Origin: Luxibacter massiliensis
Lineage (GTDB): Bacteria > Bacillota > Clostridia > Lachnospirales > Lachnospiraceae
Assembly (NCBI RefSeq): GCF_900604355.1
Contig: NZ_UWOE01000001.1
Location: 1,364,001 to 1,428,000 of the forward strand
DNA length: 64,000 nucleotides
Direction of reading: 5' to 3'
In this document: positions 52,138 through 61,340 of the stretch, piece by piece
Position numbering within the stretch: the stretch's first letter is position 1
Layout of the letters: each line of letters opens with the position of its first letter
Position numbers and translations under genes: made by a program
The notes under the pieces: generated by a model
The model's input: only the letters and a program-made list of their open reading frames with translations
The model's database searches: none
What the model was told of the DNA's origin: nothing

Positions 52138-52695
52138 ATGGAGAAGGCTATTTTGGCAGTGGCGCTGCAGAAGGAAAAGAAAGAGGCGGCTGATATTTTG
52201 GGCAATGCGGCGCTTAGGATGTCAGGACTCCAAAGCCAGGCCAAGGTACCTACAGGCATGGGAGGTGGAATACATGCCTGTGAAGTCCAGTATAATCCTG
52301 TTTCCCTGAAGCTTAAAACCCAGGGAGGCCGGGTTAAGGCCGAGAATCCCCAGGCAGCAGGACAGCCTGATTCGGCAGTACAGGCAGTATGCACAGGGAA
52401 TACAACTTTATCCTTTGAATTATATGTGGATGGAACCCGGACTTTAGACACAATAAAAGCCATGCTCGGCATGCTGTCATCCGAAGAAAAACGTCAGGTT
52501 CTGTTTGCCTGGGGCAATAACGTGTTCGCTGGGGAAATATCTCAGATGAGCGGCAGCTATACCATGTTTGATCATACGGGCCAGCCTATACAGGGAAAAA
52601 TAAGTATGACGATCCGGCAGGGGGGATCCCAGACGGATCTTACCTATTGGGAGCAGGCCTTTCAAAAATTTATACAGGGACTGCCGGCTGTATAG
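52138..52695 (+). CDS. CIS tube/Afp7-like protein 2
   Basis: 185 residues. The ATG at 52138 is 5 bp after the previous stop, with TAAGGTGA upstream; the frame is open further upstream inside the previous gene, but that part is not family-like. ACEVQYNPVSLKL corresponds to FEVQFNPTDLRF in the preceding protein, LSFELYVDG to SVRLILDG, and VFAGEISQMSGSYTMFD to FTGILEDISAEYSIFD. So it is a diverged paralog. The pair may form a mixed ring near the hub. Confidence 0.82.
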   Translation: MEKAILAVALQKEKKEAADILGNAALRMSGLQSQAKVPTGMGGGIHACEVQYNPVSLKLKTQGGRVKAENPQAAGQPDSAVQAVCTGNTTLSFELYVDGTRTLDTIKAMLGMLSSEEKRQVLFAWGNNVFAGEISQMSGSYTMFDHTGQPIQGKISMTIRQGGSQTDLTYWEQAFQKFIQGLPAV

Positions 52696-52710
52696 GAGGC
52701 AATACTATAG

Positions 52711-53847
52711 ATGAAATACCAATACGATAAACTGAGACAGATTTATAATGATTTTGAAAGTCCCATTCTTTCTGTGACAGTGGAGGGAAAAAGATTTGAG
52801 GACAATAATGCCGGGATGATTATCGGCGAGTTTTACGCAGAGCTGACAAGCGGACTGGAGGCGGCGGAGGCAGTGTACCGGATTTACAACTGTACAGACT
52901 TAAAGGATGGCACGTATTTGTCTGAAGAACTGAAGCCTTATATCCTTCTGGGTTCTTATACAGTCATAGAGGCAGGGTATGAGGGAGCTGTGGAAGAGGT
53001 ATTCAGGGGCTATGTGGCTAGCGTAGAGTTTGCCTGCTCTGAGGAAGAAATACCCTGTGCCTCTGTGACAATCATGGACATAAAGGGAGTTATGATGGGA
53101 AATATCGCTGAGAAGCAGTTGAGGGCCGTAAGCTGGGGAGAGGCCGTGAAAGAGATCTTAAAAGGACAGTCCTGCCGGGGCCTGGGGCAGAAGGGGCTGA
53201 TGGAGCAGATAAGGGTGGACGACACACCGGATAAACAGTCCCAGGAAAAGTCAAATGTATGTCTCGAAATGACGGCTGAAAGTGACTATGAATTTGTGGT
53301 CAGGGCCGCAAAAAGGTATAACTATGAATTTTATACAGATCTGGGAACTGTCTATTTCCGGAAATCCATGCAGGAGGAAATACCGCTGATGGAGCTGGGG
53401 CCGGGAAGGGGGGTTTTAGGATACCAGATGTCCTATGATATCCGGGGCCTGGCCAGGGAGTTTGAGACAAGAGGGATGGATGACAGGAAGGGAGAGCTTA
53501 TATCCTGTAAAAAGAAAAGTGCAGATAAACTTTCATCAGGGAACAGGGTCAATGCAGTCCTCTCAGGGACGGCCAAGGTCTGTATAGACGCTTCTGTTCG
53601 TTCCCAGCCAGAAGTCCAGGCAAGGACAGAGGCCTTAGCGGAAAAGACAGCCTGGAGCTTTGGGAGGCTGGAGTGTGAATGTATCGGGATTCCAGTGTTA
53701 AAGCCAGGATATTTTGTAGAAATGGCAGGATTCGGAAAAGGAGTAGATAACCAGTTTTATATCAATAAAGTGAGGCATGAACTATCTGGGGAAAAGGGGT
53801 ACAGAACTCTTTTAAGTGGGCAGGCAGCCTCTGTGGGGGAATCGTAG
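52711..53847 (+). CDS. gpD-like baseplate hub protein (Phage_GPD)
   Basis: 378 residues. It starts MKYQYDKLRQIYNDFESPILSVTVEG after AGGAGG. The pattern FYAELTSGLEAAEAVYRIYNC, then ETVIEAGYEGAVEEVFRGYVASVEF, and the C-terminal CECIGIPVLKPGYFVEMAGFG with FYINKVRHELSGEKGYRTLL match late-control-D proteins, the gp27-like hub half of VgrG. The gpV-like half is in the next gene, so the VgrG/Afp8 protein is split in two, as in phages Mu and P2. Confidence 0.87.
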   Translation: MKYQYDKLRQIYNDFESPILSVTVEGKRFEDNNAGMIIGEFYAELTSGLEAAEAVYRIYNCTDLKDGTYLSEELKPYILLGSYTVIEAGYEGAVEEVFRGYVASVEFACSEEEIPCASVTIMDIKGVMMGNIAEKQLRAVSWGEAVKEILKGQSCRGLGQKGLMEQIRVDDTPDKQSQEKSNVCLEMTAESDYEFVVRAAKRYNYEFYTDLGTVYFRKSMQEEIPLMELGPGRGVLGYQMSYDIRGLAREFETRGMDDRKGELISCKKKSADKLSSGNRVNAVLSGTAKVCIDASVRSQPEVQARTEALAEKTAWSFGRLECECIGIPVLKPGYFVEMAGFGKGVDNQFYINKVRHELSGEKGYRTLLSGQAASVGES

Positions 53848-53884
53848 GGTATTTGGTTTGGGAGAAGGAGAGGTAGGGTTCAAC

Positions 53885-54694
53885 ATGGAATTGCTGGATA
53901 TATTAGATGAAATTCAAGGGCGGCAGATACAGAAGACCGAGACTGGAGATGAGCGTGTCTCAGGGGTAATGACCGGTATTGTAGAAGAGAATTTCAATAA
54001 GGACCTGCCCGGATATGTGAGGGTCAGAATCCCTGTGCGGGATGACCAGGCCAATGTACTGAAGTGGGCCAAGGTGGCCCGGCCGTACAGCGGAGACAGC
54101 TGGGGGTGCTATTTCCATCCAGAAAAAGGGGATCAGGTACTTCTTATATTTGAAAATGGTAATATAGAAAAACCATACGTCCTTGCCAGTATACCAAGGG
54201 ATAGTGATTCTATTGTCAGAAAGGCGGCAGATGAAAAAAACCAGATTAAGGGGATTGTCACTAAAAATGGGAGTTGTATACAGTTTATAGACCATCCCGG
54301 GGACAGTGTAAAGGATCAAATCCATATCATGACAGCTGGAGAGAAGTGCAGGTTCCTTCTGGATAATGAGAGGGAGGCCATTATGGCGGAGGATAAGGAA
54401 AGGACTGTGTCTATAGAAATGGATTTGAAAGATAAGGCCATACATATTACGGCGGAGAAAAAACTGACTATCCAGGTCGGAGACAGCATTTTAGTCACCA
54501 TGAATGGGGGGAACGGCGCAATAGTGGTTGAGGCAGATAAGATACAGGCCAAAGCGGGAAGGGCATTGGAGTTACAGGCCGGGGGTTCGGCCAAAATATC
54601 CGCCCAACAGGCTATGATTGAGGCTTCCTCTGTCTTAAAGCAGTCCAGCGGGGGGATGCTGACAGTGACAGGGAATCCCGTAAAGATTGGATAG
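53885..54694 (+). CDS. gpV/VgrG C-terminal-like spike protein
   Basis: 269 residues. The ATG at 53885 (MELLDILDEIQG) follows GGAGAGG. An OB-fold part (about 25-110: GIVEENFNKDLPGYVRVRIPVRD, then GCYFHPEKGDQVLLIFENGN and PYVLASI) is followed by a beta-strand repeat region (about 130-269: VSIEMDLKDKAIHIT, LTIQVGDSILVTM, IVVEADKIQAKAG), typical of the trimeric spike needle. Together with the gpD-like protein it makes the central spike, capped by the DUF4280 protein. Confidence 0.88.
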   Translation: MELLDILDEIQGRQIQKTETGDERVSGVMTGIVEENFNKDLPGYVRVRIPVRDDQANVLKWAKVARPYSGDSWGCYFHPEKGDQVLLIFENGNIEKPYVLASIPRDSDSIVRKAADEKNQIKGIVTKNGSCIQFIDHPGDSVKDQIHIMTAGEKCRFLLDNEREAIMAEDKERTVSIEMDLKDKAIHITAEKKLTIQVGDSILVTMNGGNGAIVVEADKIQAKAGRALELQAGGSAKISAQQAMIEASSVLKQSSGGMLTVTGNPVKIG

Positions 54695-54709
54695 TATGGG
54701 GAGTGGGAT

Positions 54710-55087
54710 ATGGAAGAGAAAAGTAATGGATACAGGGGTATGAAGTTTCCGCCCCAGGTCAATCCAGCCACAGGCTGTTTTCTAGTATCAGAAGGGGAGG
54801 AGAATGTAAAAGAATCCATCTATTTAATCCTGATGACTCAGAAATCGGAACGCTTTACAAGGCCGGATTTTGGGAGTTCCACCTTATCTTACCCTTTTAC
54901 GGACCCTGCGCCTACCAGGCTCCATATGATAGAGAGGGATGTCAAACAGACGATTTTGCTTCAGGAGCCTAGAGTAAGCGATGTTACGGCTACGGCACGG
55001 TATGATGGGAAAAACCAGTCTATTGTGCTGGAAGTAGATTATGAATTGGAGGAGGGAGGCAGGGGCCGTGTGGAGTTCTCCATATAG
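54710..55087 (+). CDS. gp25/GPW-type baseplate wedge protein
   Basis: 125 residues. It has the family layout: MKFPPQVNPATGCFLVSEGEENV, VKESIYLILMTQKSERFTRPDFGSS, an ERDVKQTILLQEPRVSDV strand pair and a closing VDYELE. The ERFTRPDFG segment is the gp25 hallmark. This wedge protein holds the sheath to the baseplate and equals Afp9. The next gene starts at GTG 55104, 17 bp later. Confidence 0.92.
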   Translation: MEEKSNGYRGMKFPPQVNPATGCFLVSEGEENVKESIYLILMTQKSERFTRPDFGSSTLSYPFTDPAPTRLHMIERDVKQTILLQEPRVSDVTATARYDGKNQSIVLEVDYELEEGGRGRVEFSI

Positions 55088-55103
55088 CAGAGGACAGGAC
55101 AAT

Positions 55104-57818
55104 GTGGATAAAAGACAGGGGCAGAAAGTGCCCACCCGGGGAAGCAGCCTGGAGGAGATAAAAGCAGAAATAGTAATGGAGATGGCCCGGCTTTCTGAGT
55201 CATATGTGCCTCAGTGGAGGCTGGATACAAAGGCGCCGGATATAGGTGCCGTGATTGCCTTGATTTTTGCAGGGCAGCTTGCAGAGGCGGAGGCAGGGCG
55301 CTGTCAGTTAAAGGAAAAATGTAAAGCTTATCTGGCGGATGTGCTGGGTGTGCGCCCGGCTCCCTGTGTGCCTGCCCGTACAGTTCTGGTTTTGGATGTG
55401 GACGAAGAAGGAGCCAAGGGGGTGCCTGTAGAAAAGGGCAGTAAGTTCTATAAGGCTGGCACAGATGAGGGCCAGAGGATTCCTTTTGAAACTGTCCAAG
55501 ATATTCTGGCTTCTCCGGTCAGGCTTTCTAAAGTCTTTGGGGTCAGCCAGGAACATAAAAAGATTGTGGCATATGATTTGGACGCGGGTAAAAAAGCAAG
55601 GCCTCTTTTTTCCTTTGCAGGGGAAAACTTGTACCGGGAAAGGGTCAGAGTGACTCACCCCCTATTGGATACAGGCCATGTGGACATAAAACGCCCGCCT
55701 GGCAGCCACAGGCTGGCGGCTCAAAATATAAGGCTGCAGGCCGGGGGATGGGGCATTGCCCCCCGTTTTCTCTATGATGGAAGCAGAGAATTAAAAGGGG
55801 AAGCCTGCCCCTTGTTTGGCAGGGAGATTCTCCCCTATCAGGAATGCTGGATAGAGGGGGATGATGTCTTTGCCAGAGAGGGGGCAGAAATCGCCTGTAC
55901 TTTTGAACTTGGCTGGGGGAGCTGTGACACCAGGGAGAAGCAGGCTAAAAAGCAGGAATTAAAGCCAATCATGCGGCGCCGTCCAGAGGGGAAAGAGCCA
56001 GAGCCGCCGCATATCTATCCGCTGGAGATTAGTATTTCGTATTTTAATGGGGAGGGATTCTGTACATTGGATATAACGGAGGGGGATGGTATATTTACCC
56101 AAGTATTTGAAGGGAAAAAGCAGGGGAAGATTATATTCTGCTGTCCAGAAGGCTGGGAGAGGGCAGTTGTGGGGGGACGGAAGGCGCGCTGCATGCGCCT
56201 GCAGATACTTCAGGTGAAAAATGGCTATGCGCCAGGGGCCATCCATCATTATCCTGTGGTTGAGAATATACGGTTCGCCTGGTCATATGGGGAAAAAGGA
56301 GTCAGGCCAAAGGCAGTCACCCGTTTTTGGGGGAACAGGAAGGCGGAACTTAAGGAGGGGATAGAAAGAGGGGAGATGCCGGAACTGTTTGGCCCTTTCC
56401 CTTATACGGGAGAGTGGCTAGTACTGGGTTTTGACAAAGTACCGCCTCCGGGGCCAGTGGGACTTTACATGGAACTTACACCTGCAGGCGGGGGCAGAGG
56501 CCTTAAGCCCGTTTTTGAGTACTCGGCAGAAGATGGGTTTAAGCCCCTGCATGTCATAGACGGGACAGACGGATTTACAGGGAGTGGAATTCTCAGATTT
56601 TTGGTACCCTCAGATGCAGCAATGGCTACCTTTGAAGGGGAAAAGCTATTTTGGATACGTATTCAGGACTTGGAAAAGGACAGAGAGAAAAAACATTTCC
56701 CGAAACTGATTGGGTGTCTGTGGAACGCAGTGGATGCCGTGAATATGGAGGTCTCGGACTGGAAAGAGTACAGTCTGGAGCAAGTGGAGGCCAGAATAGA
56801 GGTATCCCTCCCAGAAACTTGTATTATAGATGCCCAAGTGTGGGTGAATGAAAAAAGCAGTCTCACGGAAGAGGAACAAAAACAGATGGCCGCAGAGCAG
56901 CCTGGCCGGATTCAGGCTGTATATGATATTCAGGGCCGGCTGTCTGAATTTTTTGTGAAATGGGAGCAGGAAGGCAAAGATGAGGGGGACGGCAGATATT
57001 TCAGGCTGGACCGCCAGAAACGTATATTACGTTTGGGGGACGGACAGATCCCCCCAGAGACGGAAGGGACGGCCTGGAAGATTCGGGTAGCTGCCTGTGA
57101 CGGTGACAGGGGGAATATTCCGGCTTGGGCCAGCTTAGATCCTGCCCGTTCTTATTTGTTCTTAAACCGGGCCTATACTCCCACAGGAGCCTATGGAGGA
57201 AGTAAAGGAGAGTCCTGTGAGGAAATGTTAAGGAGGAATAAAGGCTTTCTGGGTATTGGGACAAAAGCCGTGTCAGGCCCAGATATTGTAGCCAGGGCAA
57301 AGGCTTTTTCCAGCCAAATTGTGGAGGCCTCTCTTTGGATGGGAGAACAGGGGCCAGACAGCCTGCTGGTACTTGTGCAGCCCTTTGGGGCAGGGGTTTT
57401 TGAGCAGTTAAGGGAACCACTGAAAGTCCATTTGGAGCAGTATGCCCCAGTCCTTTTAAAAGGAGGCCTTATAATCCGGGAGCCAGTTTTTATTCAAGTC
57501 TCTGTCCATGCCTGGATCCTGGCAGATACACATGGCGTATTAGAGGCGGAGGATATGGTTGCAGAAAGACTTCGCAGTTATCTGGAAGAAGAGCTGGGAG
57601 GCCGCAGGCGTTTTGGCATTGGCAGGCTCCCAGATGTATGGGAAGTTGAACGGGCGCTGGCAGGGGCGGCAAAAGGGATGTGCTTGGGGAGGATGCAGAT
57701 TGTGGTTTCTTATACAGATGAAACAGGATATCACGAGAAAGACCTGGAAGATCTGCCTTCTATGCCCCAGGGAGTTTGTATAAATGGAAACCACCAGATC
57801 CATATAGAGACAATATGA
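55104..57818 (+). CDS. baseplate protein J-like 1 (Afp11 type)
   Basis: 904 residues from GTG 55104; AGAGGACAGGA lies before it and no ATG in this frame gives a family-like N-terminus. N-terminal block: SYVPQWRLDTKAPDIGAVIALIFAGQLAEAEAG, matching the wDpGxtLlelfA-type opening of large eCIS baseplate proteins. Later: a repeat-like middle part, DRQKRILRLGDGQIPPETEG (FGDGxxG-type J motif) and RVAACDGDRGNIPA. The C-terminal part VQVSVHAWILADTHGVLEAEDMVAERLRSYLEE is the typical J tail. Large wedge protein that with the next gene forms the baseplate ring. Length is within the range of Afp11. Confidence 0.9.
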   Translation: MDKRQGQKVPTRGSSLEEIKAEIVMEMARLSESYVPQWRLDTKAPDIGAVIALIFAGQLAEAEAGRCQLKEKCKAYLADVLGVRPAPCVPARTVLVLDVDEEGAKGVPVEKGSKFYKAGTDEGQRIPFETVQDILASPVRLSKVFGVSQEHKKIVAYDLDAGKKARPLFSFAGENLYRERVRVTHPLLDTGHVDIKRPPGSHRLAAQNIRLQAGGWGIAPRFLYDGSRELKGEACPLFGREILPYQECWIEGDDVFAREGAEIACTFELGWGSCDTREKQAKKQELKPIMRRRPEGKEPEPPHIYPLEISISYFNGEGFCTLDITEGDGIFTQVFEGKKQGKIIFCCPEGWERAVVGGRKARCMRLQILQVKNGYAPGAIHHYPVVENIRFAWSYGEKGVRPKAVTRFWGNRKAELKEGIERGEMPELFGPFPYTGEWLVLGFDKVPPPGPVGLYMELTPAGGGRGLKPVFEYSAEDGFKPLHVIDGTDGFTGSGILRFLVPSDAAMATFEGEKLFWIRIQDLEKDREKKHFPKLIGCLWNAVDAVNMEVSDWKEYSLEQVEARIEVSLPETCIIDAQVWVNEKSSLTEEEQKQMAAEQPGRIQAVYDIQGRLSEFFVKWEQEGKDEGDGRYFRLDRQKRILRLGDGQIPPETEGTAWKIRVAACDGDRGNIPAWASLDPARSYLFLNRAYTPTGAYGGSKGESCEEMLRRNKGFLGIGTKAVSGPDIVARAKAFSSQIVEASLWMGEQGPDSLLVLVQPFGAGVFEQLREPLKVHLEQYAPVLLKGGLIIREPVFIQVSVHAWILADTHGVLEAEDMVAERLRSYLEEELGGRRRFGIGRLPDVWEVERALAGAAKGMCLGRMQIVVSYTDETGYHEKDLEDLPSMPQGVCINGNHQIHIETI

Positions 57819-57834
57819 GGAGGGAGGGTGAAAT

Positions 57835-59970
57835 ATGGCAGATACAGAAAAGAAAAATGGGCAGTATGAGAAGGCGCTGGCCAAGGCATTGGCCCAAATC
57901 CACGTATATAATGAGGAGTGGACAAACCGCCTGCCCTCAGATCCTGGAATTACCATTCTGGAAAATCTGACGGCCTTCTCTCTTCTCCTTCAGCAGGAGG
58001 TACAGGAGATGCCGGAACAGGCCCTTTCTTTCCTGGCCCGGCTTTTGGGGATGGAGAGGCAGGAGCAAAGCTGTGCAGAGGTGTTTTTGCGCCCCCGGAG
58101 AGACGGGCACAAAAGCCAGGTCGTAGAAGGGGAAAAGTTCTATCTGGGAGACACCTGTTTTGAGGCCCGTCAAGACCAGGTTTTGCCTGCTGGGGGCATA
58201 GTGGGTATTTACCGGGAGAAAAGGGGAGCCAAGCTGGTCAGGCTGGCACAGCCGGGGGCCAAATATTCTGCTCCTGTCAGAATATTTGGAGACAGGCCTG
58301 CAGTGGGGGACTGTGTATACTTTATTTTGGACGATCTTCCCCTGGGGACAGAGTATAGCCTGCAGTTTTATGTGACAGCACAGGACAACTATTGCCGCAA
58401 CCCGGCTGATGGGGGAGAAGCCGTCACTTTTGCAGAGGCAGACTGGAGTTATTACACAAGAGAAGGGTATATTCAGACCTCCTGCATTGACAGTACCAGC
58501 GTGTTTTTGAAATCCGGCAGGATCAGCGTCAGGCTGAAAAAGGAGGCGGAGCCTGCCAGGGGGCAGATAGGGGAGCTGAGCGGTTTTATGATAAAATGTG
58601 CCTTGAAATCTGTTATGTATGACCAGATACCTGAAGTGAAAAATATAGAGGGGCCCTTACTATCTGTGTACGAAAAAAATACAAGAATCCTGTCCCTGGA
58701 AAAAGGGCCTGGCCAGGAAATACGCCTGCCGTCCTGTCTGGCAGAGAACAGGTACATTTTTGTCTATGCAGGAAATAATAATGATGGCTACAGACAGCTC
58801 ATAGAAAGACACTGGGAACCTGGAAAGGTACAGGATGAAGAGAGGCGGATGGCCAAGGGGGAGTATATCAGGCAGGATACCAAAGAGGAAGCTATTTTTC
58901 AGTTAGATGTATGGGAGGATGCGGAGGATATTCCCCAGGCGGTAAAAGTAATTTGTATGGAGGAAGAGATGACAGTTCACAGACTGTTAGGAGTTCTATA
59001 TGGGTATGACAGACAGGAATTTCCCCTTACATTGCCGGGTGAGCCGTTGTTGGGATCAATGGAAATGATGGCGGAAAGAGAAGGAGGCCAAGGGAAAAGG
59101 TTCTGGTTTTTTAAACCAGGGGATAAAAAGTGTGGGCATATTGAGTTTACATATGATTTTGGAAGCCATGCAGTCTGTATTTTGGATGCCGGGGATTTTG
59201 AAGGATGCCGGGTGTATCTCAGCCAGTATGTGCATCATGGAGGGGAAGAGGGGAACGTACTGCCCGGGAATCAGTTTTTCCGTGTTAAGGGCCAGGACAA
59301 GGATTGGTTTTATAACCCGCTCCCAGGGATGGGGGGAAGGAAGAGGGAAAAAGATGAGGGATTCAAGGCAAGAATCGCCAAGGAGAGGAAGCGTCTGGAT
59401 GTGCTTGTGACAGAGGAAGATTATGAGCACGCAGTGAGGCACATACCAGATTTATGTATACATAAAGTGCGGGCCTGCACAGAGCAGGGAGGCAGAAAAA
59501 TAGTTGTCTATGTAAAACCTTTTAGTGAGACAAACCGGCCAAAATTGTCCCCTTTATACAGACGGAAAATTGAGGAATATCTTGAGGGGAAAAGGCTCCT
59601 TTGCACTGGGACAGAAGTAAGGGATCCGGAATATATCGAGATAGATGTACAGGCTGAGGTGGAAGTGAAAATACAGTACCCAGACAGCCGCCAGGAGATT
59701 AGGCAGGCACTGGAGGGCGTCCTGGACTATGCAAACGGAAACCAGGAGTTTGGGCAGCCGCTTATCATCAGCCAGATTGTGGACATGCTGGAGGGCCTGC
59801 CCTGTGTGGAGAGAGTGCGCAGGCTAAGGCTGATGCCTGGATGGAATCCATTGCTCAGGGAAGAAGCCAGAGGCATGGGCAGCCGCGGGGATACTATTTG
59901 GATTCCGAATCAGGCCCTGTGCTGTCCGGGAGAGATCAGGCTGTCGGTCAAAGGGAGCAATATTCTATGA
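57835..59970 (+). CDS. baseplate protein J-like 2 (Afp12 type)
   Basis: 711 residues. ATG at 57835 follows GGAGGGTGAAAT. N-terminal block: RLPSDPGITILENLTAFSLLL, the DPGITLLE-type opening; the middle includes ARIAKERKRLDVLVTEEDYEHAVRHIPDL, the J-family segment for the ring; the C-terminal part has PEYIEIDVQAEVEVKI and an RQALEGVLDYANG helix with FGQPLIISQIV. It ends in a typical wedge domain. The next gene overlaps its stop by 4 bp (ATGA). Confidence 0.9.
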   Translation: MADTEKKNGQYEKALAKALAQIHVYNEEWTNRLPSDPGITILENLTAFSLLLQQEVQEMPEQALSFLARLLGMERQEQSCAEVFLRPRRDGHKSQVVEGEKFYLGDTCFEARQDQVLPAGGIVGIYREKRGAKLVRLAQPGAKYSAPVRIFGDRPAVGDCVYFILDDLPLGTEYSLQFYVTAQDNYCRNPADGGEAVTFAEADWSYYTREGYIQTSCIDSTSVFLKSGRISVRLKKEAEPARGQIGELSGFMIKCALKSVMYDQIPEVKNIEGPLLSVYEKNTRILSLEKGPGQEIRLPSCLAENRYIFVYAGNNNDGYRQLIERHWEPGKVQDEERRMAKGEYIRQDTKEEAIFQLDVWEDAEDIPQAVKVICMEEEMTVHRLLGVLYGYDRQEFPLTLPGEPLLGSMEMMAEREGGQGKRFWFFKPGDKKCGHIEFTYDFGSHAVCILDAGDFEGCRVYLSQYVHHGGEEGNVLPGNQFFRVKGQDKDWFYNPLPGMGGRKREKDEGFKARIAKERKRLDVLVTEEDYEHAVRHIPDLCIHKVRACTEQGGRKIVVYVKPFSETNRPKLSPLYRRKIEEYLEGKRLLCTGTEVRDPEYIEIDVQAEVEVKIQYPDSRQEIRQALEGVLDYANGNQEFGQPLIISQIVDMLEGLPCVERVRRLRLMPGWNPLLREEARGMGSRGDTIWIPNQALCCPGEIRLSVKGSNIL

Positions 59971-60986
59971 AATGTTATACGATGGGATATGCAAAACTGA
60001 GGCGGGCATGGAAGAAAGGGATAGAGGCAGGCAGGGACGGTATTCTAATATTGGATACAGATACAGACTGCCATGAGATTTGCCTGCCCTGCCTGGATGG
60101 GGGAAAGGAGGGCGCACAGTGGGGGCGGCTGCGCTTCCGTCCCGAATTGCCGGAGGGATGTATTTTATCTGTGTATGCTCTGGCAGCAGAAAATGGGGAT
60201 ATTATGGAAGAGTTTATGGCCGGAGATCCCGCCGCCCATACGGATGTACAGAGTTTCTTCAAAGAAAATGGGGCGGGCCCTTTTTTCAATCAGAGGGACA
60301 TACTTCTCTATGAGGTTTGGGGAAGATATTTGTGGATATATATGCGAATTCAGAATGGGGCCGGAGGGACTATACAGTATATTCAGGTCATAAACCCCGG
60401 GGATCATTTTCTTAGGACATTCCCAGAAATTTACCAGGAAAGGGGAGGCAGCTTTCACAGATATCTCTCAGTGCTCTCTTCGGTCTACTATGACATGGAG
60501 GAAAAGATAAAAGAGACGGGAAAACTTTTTGACCTGGAAACTTCGCCGGGATATGTGTTGAGAGAACTGGCAGGCTGGTTTGGGATAGATATTGGGGAGG
60601 GCCTGCTTACAGAGGGAGAACTGCAAAGCCTGCTCAGGAATGCGGGGCGTTATGTAAAAATAAAGGGGACTAAGAAGGTGATAGAGGAACTGACGGAATT
60701 GCTGGTTCATGAGACACCACTGTTGATTGAGCATACAAAAGGACAGAAAATGCTGGATGTGACCCTGCTCCTTCATCAGAAACTGGCCCCCTCAGAGGAG
60801 CTGAAGCTTTTGTTTTTTCTGATACAGTTTAAGCCTGTCTATGTAAGGCTCAATGTCTTATCCTATCAAGAACCCTGGGGGATGGATGAATATTGTTTCC
60901 TAGATATCAACGCACGTGCATATTGGTGTGAGGAGGCGGTGCTTGATACAGACAGTGGGGCAGATCTATGTGCACTGGCTCAATAA
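59967..60986 (+). CDS. tail protein I-like (P2 gpI type) baseplate protein
   Basis: 339 residues. The ATG at 59967 overlaps the previous stop; AAGGGAG precedes. After a variable N-terminal domain of about 140 residues, the gpI core follows: FLRTFPEIYQERGGSFHRYLSVLSSVYYDMEEKI, FDLETSPGYVLRELAGWFGIDI and LLRNAGRYVKIKGTKKVIEELTELL, which are hallmark blocks. gpI joins the baseplate J ring and the tail fibre in phages. No fibre gene is next to it here. Confidence 0.88.
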   Translation: MKCYTMGYAKLRRAWKKGIEAGRDGILILDTDTDCHEICLPCLDGGKEGAQWGRLRFRPELPEGCILSVYALAAENGDIMEEFMAGDPAAHTDVQSFFKENGAGPFFNQRDILLYEVWGRYLWIYMRIQNGAGGTIQYIQVINPGDHFLRTFPEIYQERGGSFHRYLSVLSSVYYDMEEKIKETGKLFDLETSPGYVLRELAGWFGIDIGEGLLTEGELQSLLRNAGRYVKIKGTKKVIEELTELLVHETPLLIEHTKGQKMLDVTLLLHQKLAPSEELKLLFFLIQFKPVYVRLNVLSYQEPWGMDEYCFLDINARAYWCEEAVLDTDSGADLCALAQ

Positions 60987-61022
60987 AGGCTTGGAAATAT
61001 AAAGAAAGGAAGTAGATATAAG

Positions 61023-61322
61023 ATGGAAATAACAGAACAGATACAGGAAAATGAAATTTTGATACAGGTAGAGGGGCGTATTGATACAAACACAAGCAGG
61101 TTGGTGCAGGATGCTGTTCTGGACGGATTCCAGAAACATGTACATATCAGGCTGGATTTAGGAGAGGTGGATTATATATCCAGCGCAGGGTTACGGGTGC
61201 TTTTGATGGGAGAAAAGACTGCCCAGGCAAAAGGCGGGAGCCTGGTTCTTACACATATCCGCCCTTCGGTAATGGAAGTATTGGAGATGACAGGGTTTGC
61301 AAAGGTCCTCCATTTGGCCTGA
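61023..61322 (+). CDS. STAS-domain anti-sigma factor antagonist-like protein
   Basis: 99 residues, entirely a STAS domain: IQVEGRIDTNTSRLVQDAV, HIRLDLGEVDYISSAGLRVLL and SVMEVLEMTGFAKVL. The YISSAGLR segment carries the serine (53 or 54) that is phosphorylated in SpoIIAA-type antagonists. ATG at 61023 with AAAGGAAG upstream. Such proteins bind anti-sigma kinases and free a sigma factor. Neither a kinase nor a sigma factor gene is in the window. Inside an eCIS operon it could tie assembly to a partner-switching signal, or act as a structural module. Confidence 0.85.
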   Translation: MEITEQIQENEILIQVEGRIDTNTSRLVQDAVLDGFQKHVHIRLDLGEVDYISSAGLRVLLMGEKTAQAKGGSLVLTHIRPSVMEVLEMTGFAKVLHLA

Positions 61323-61340
61323 CAGGTGGGAATATATGTT

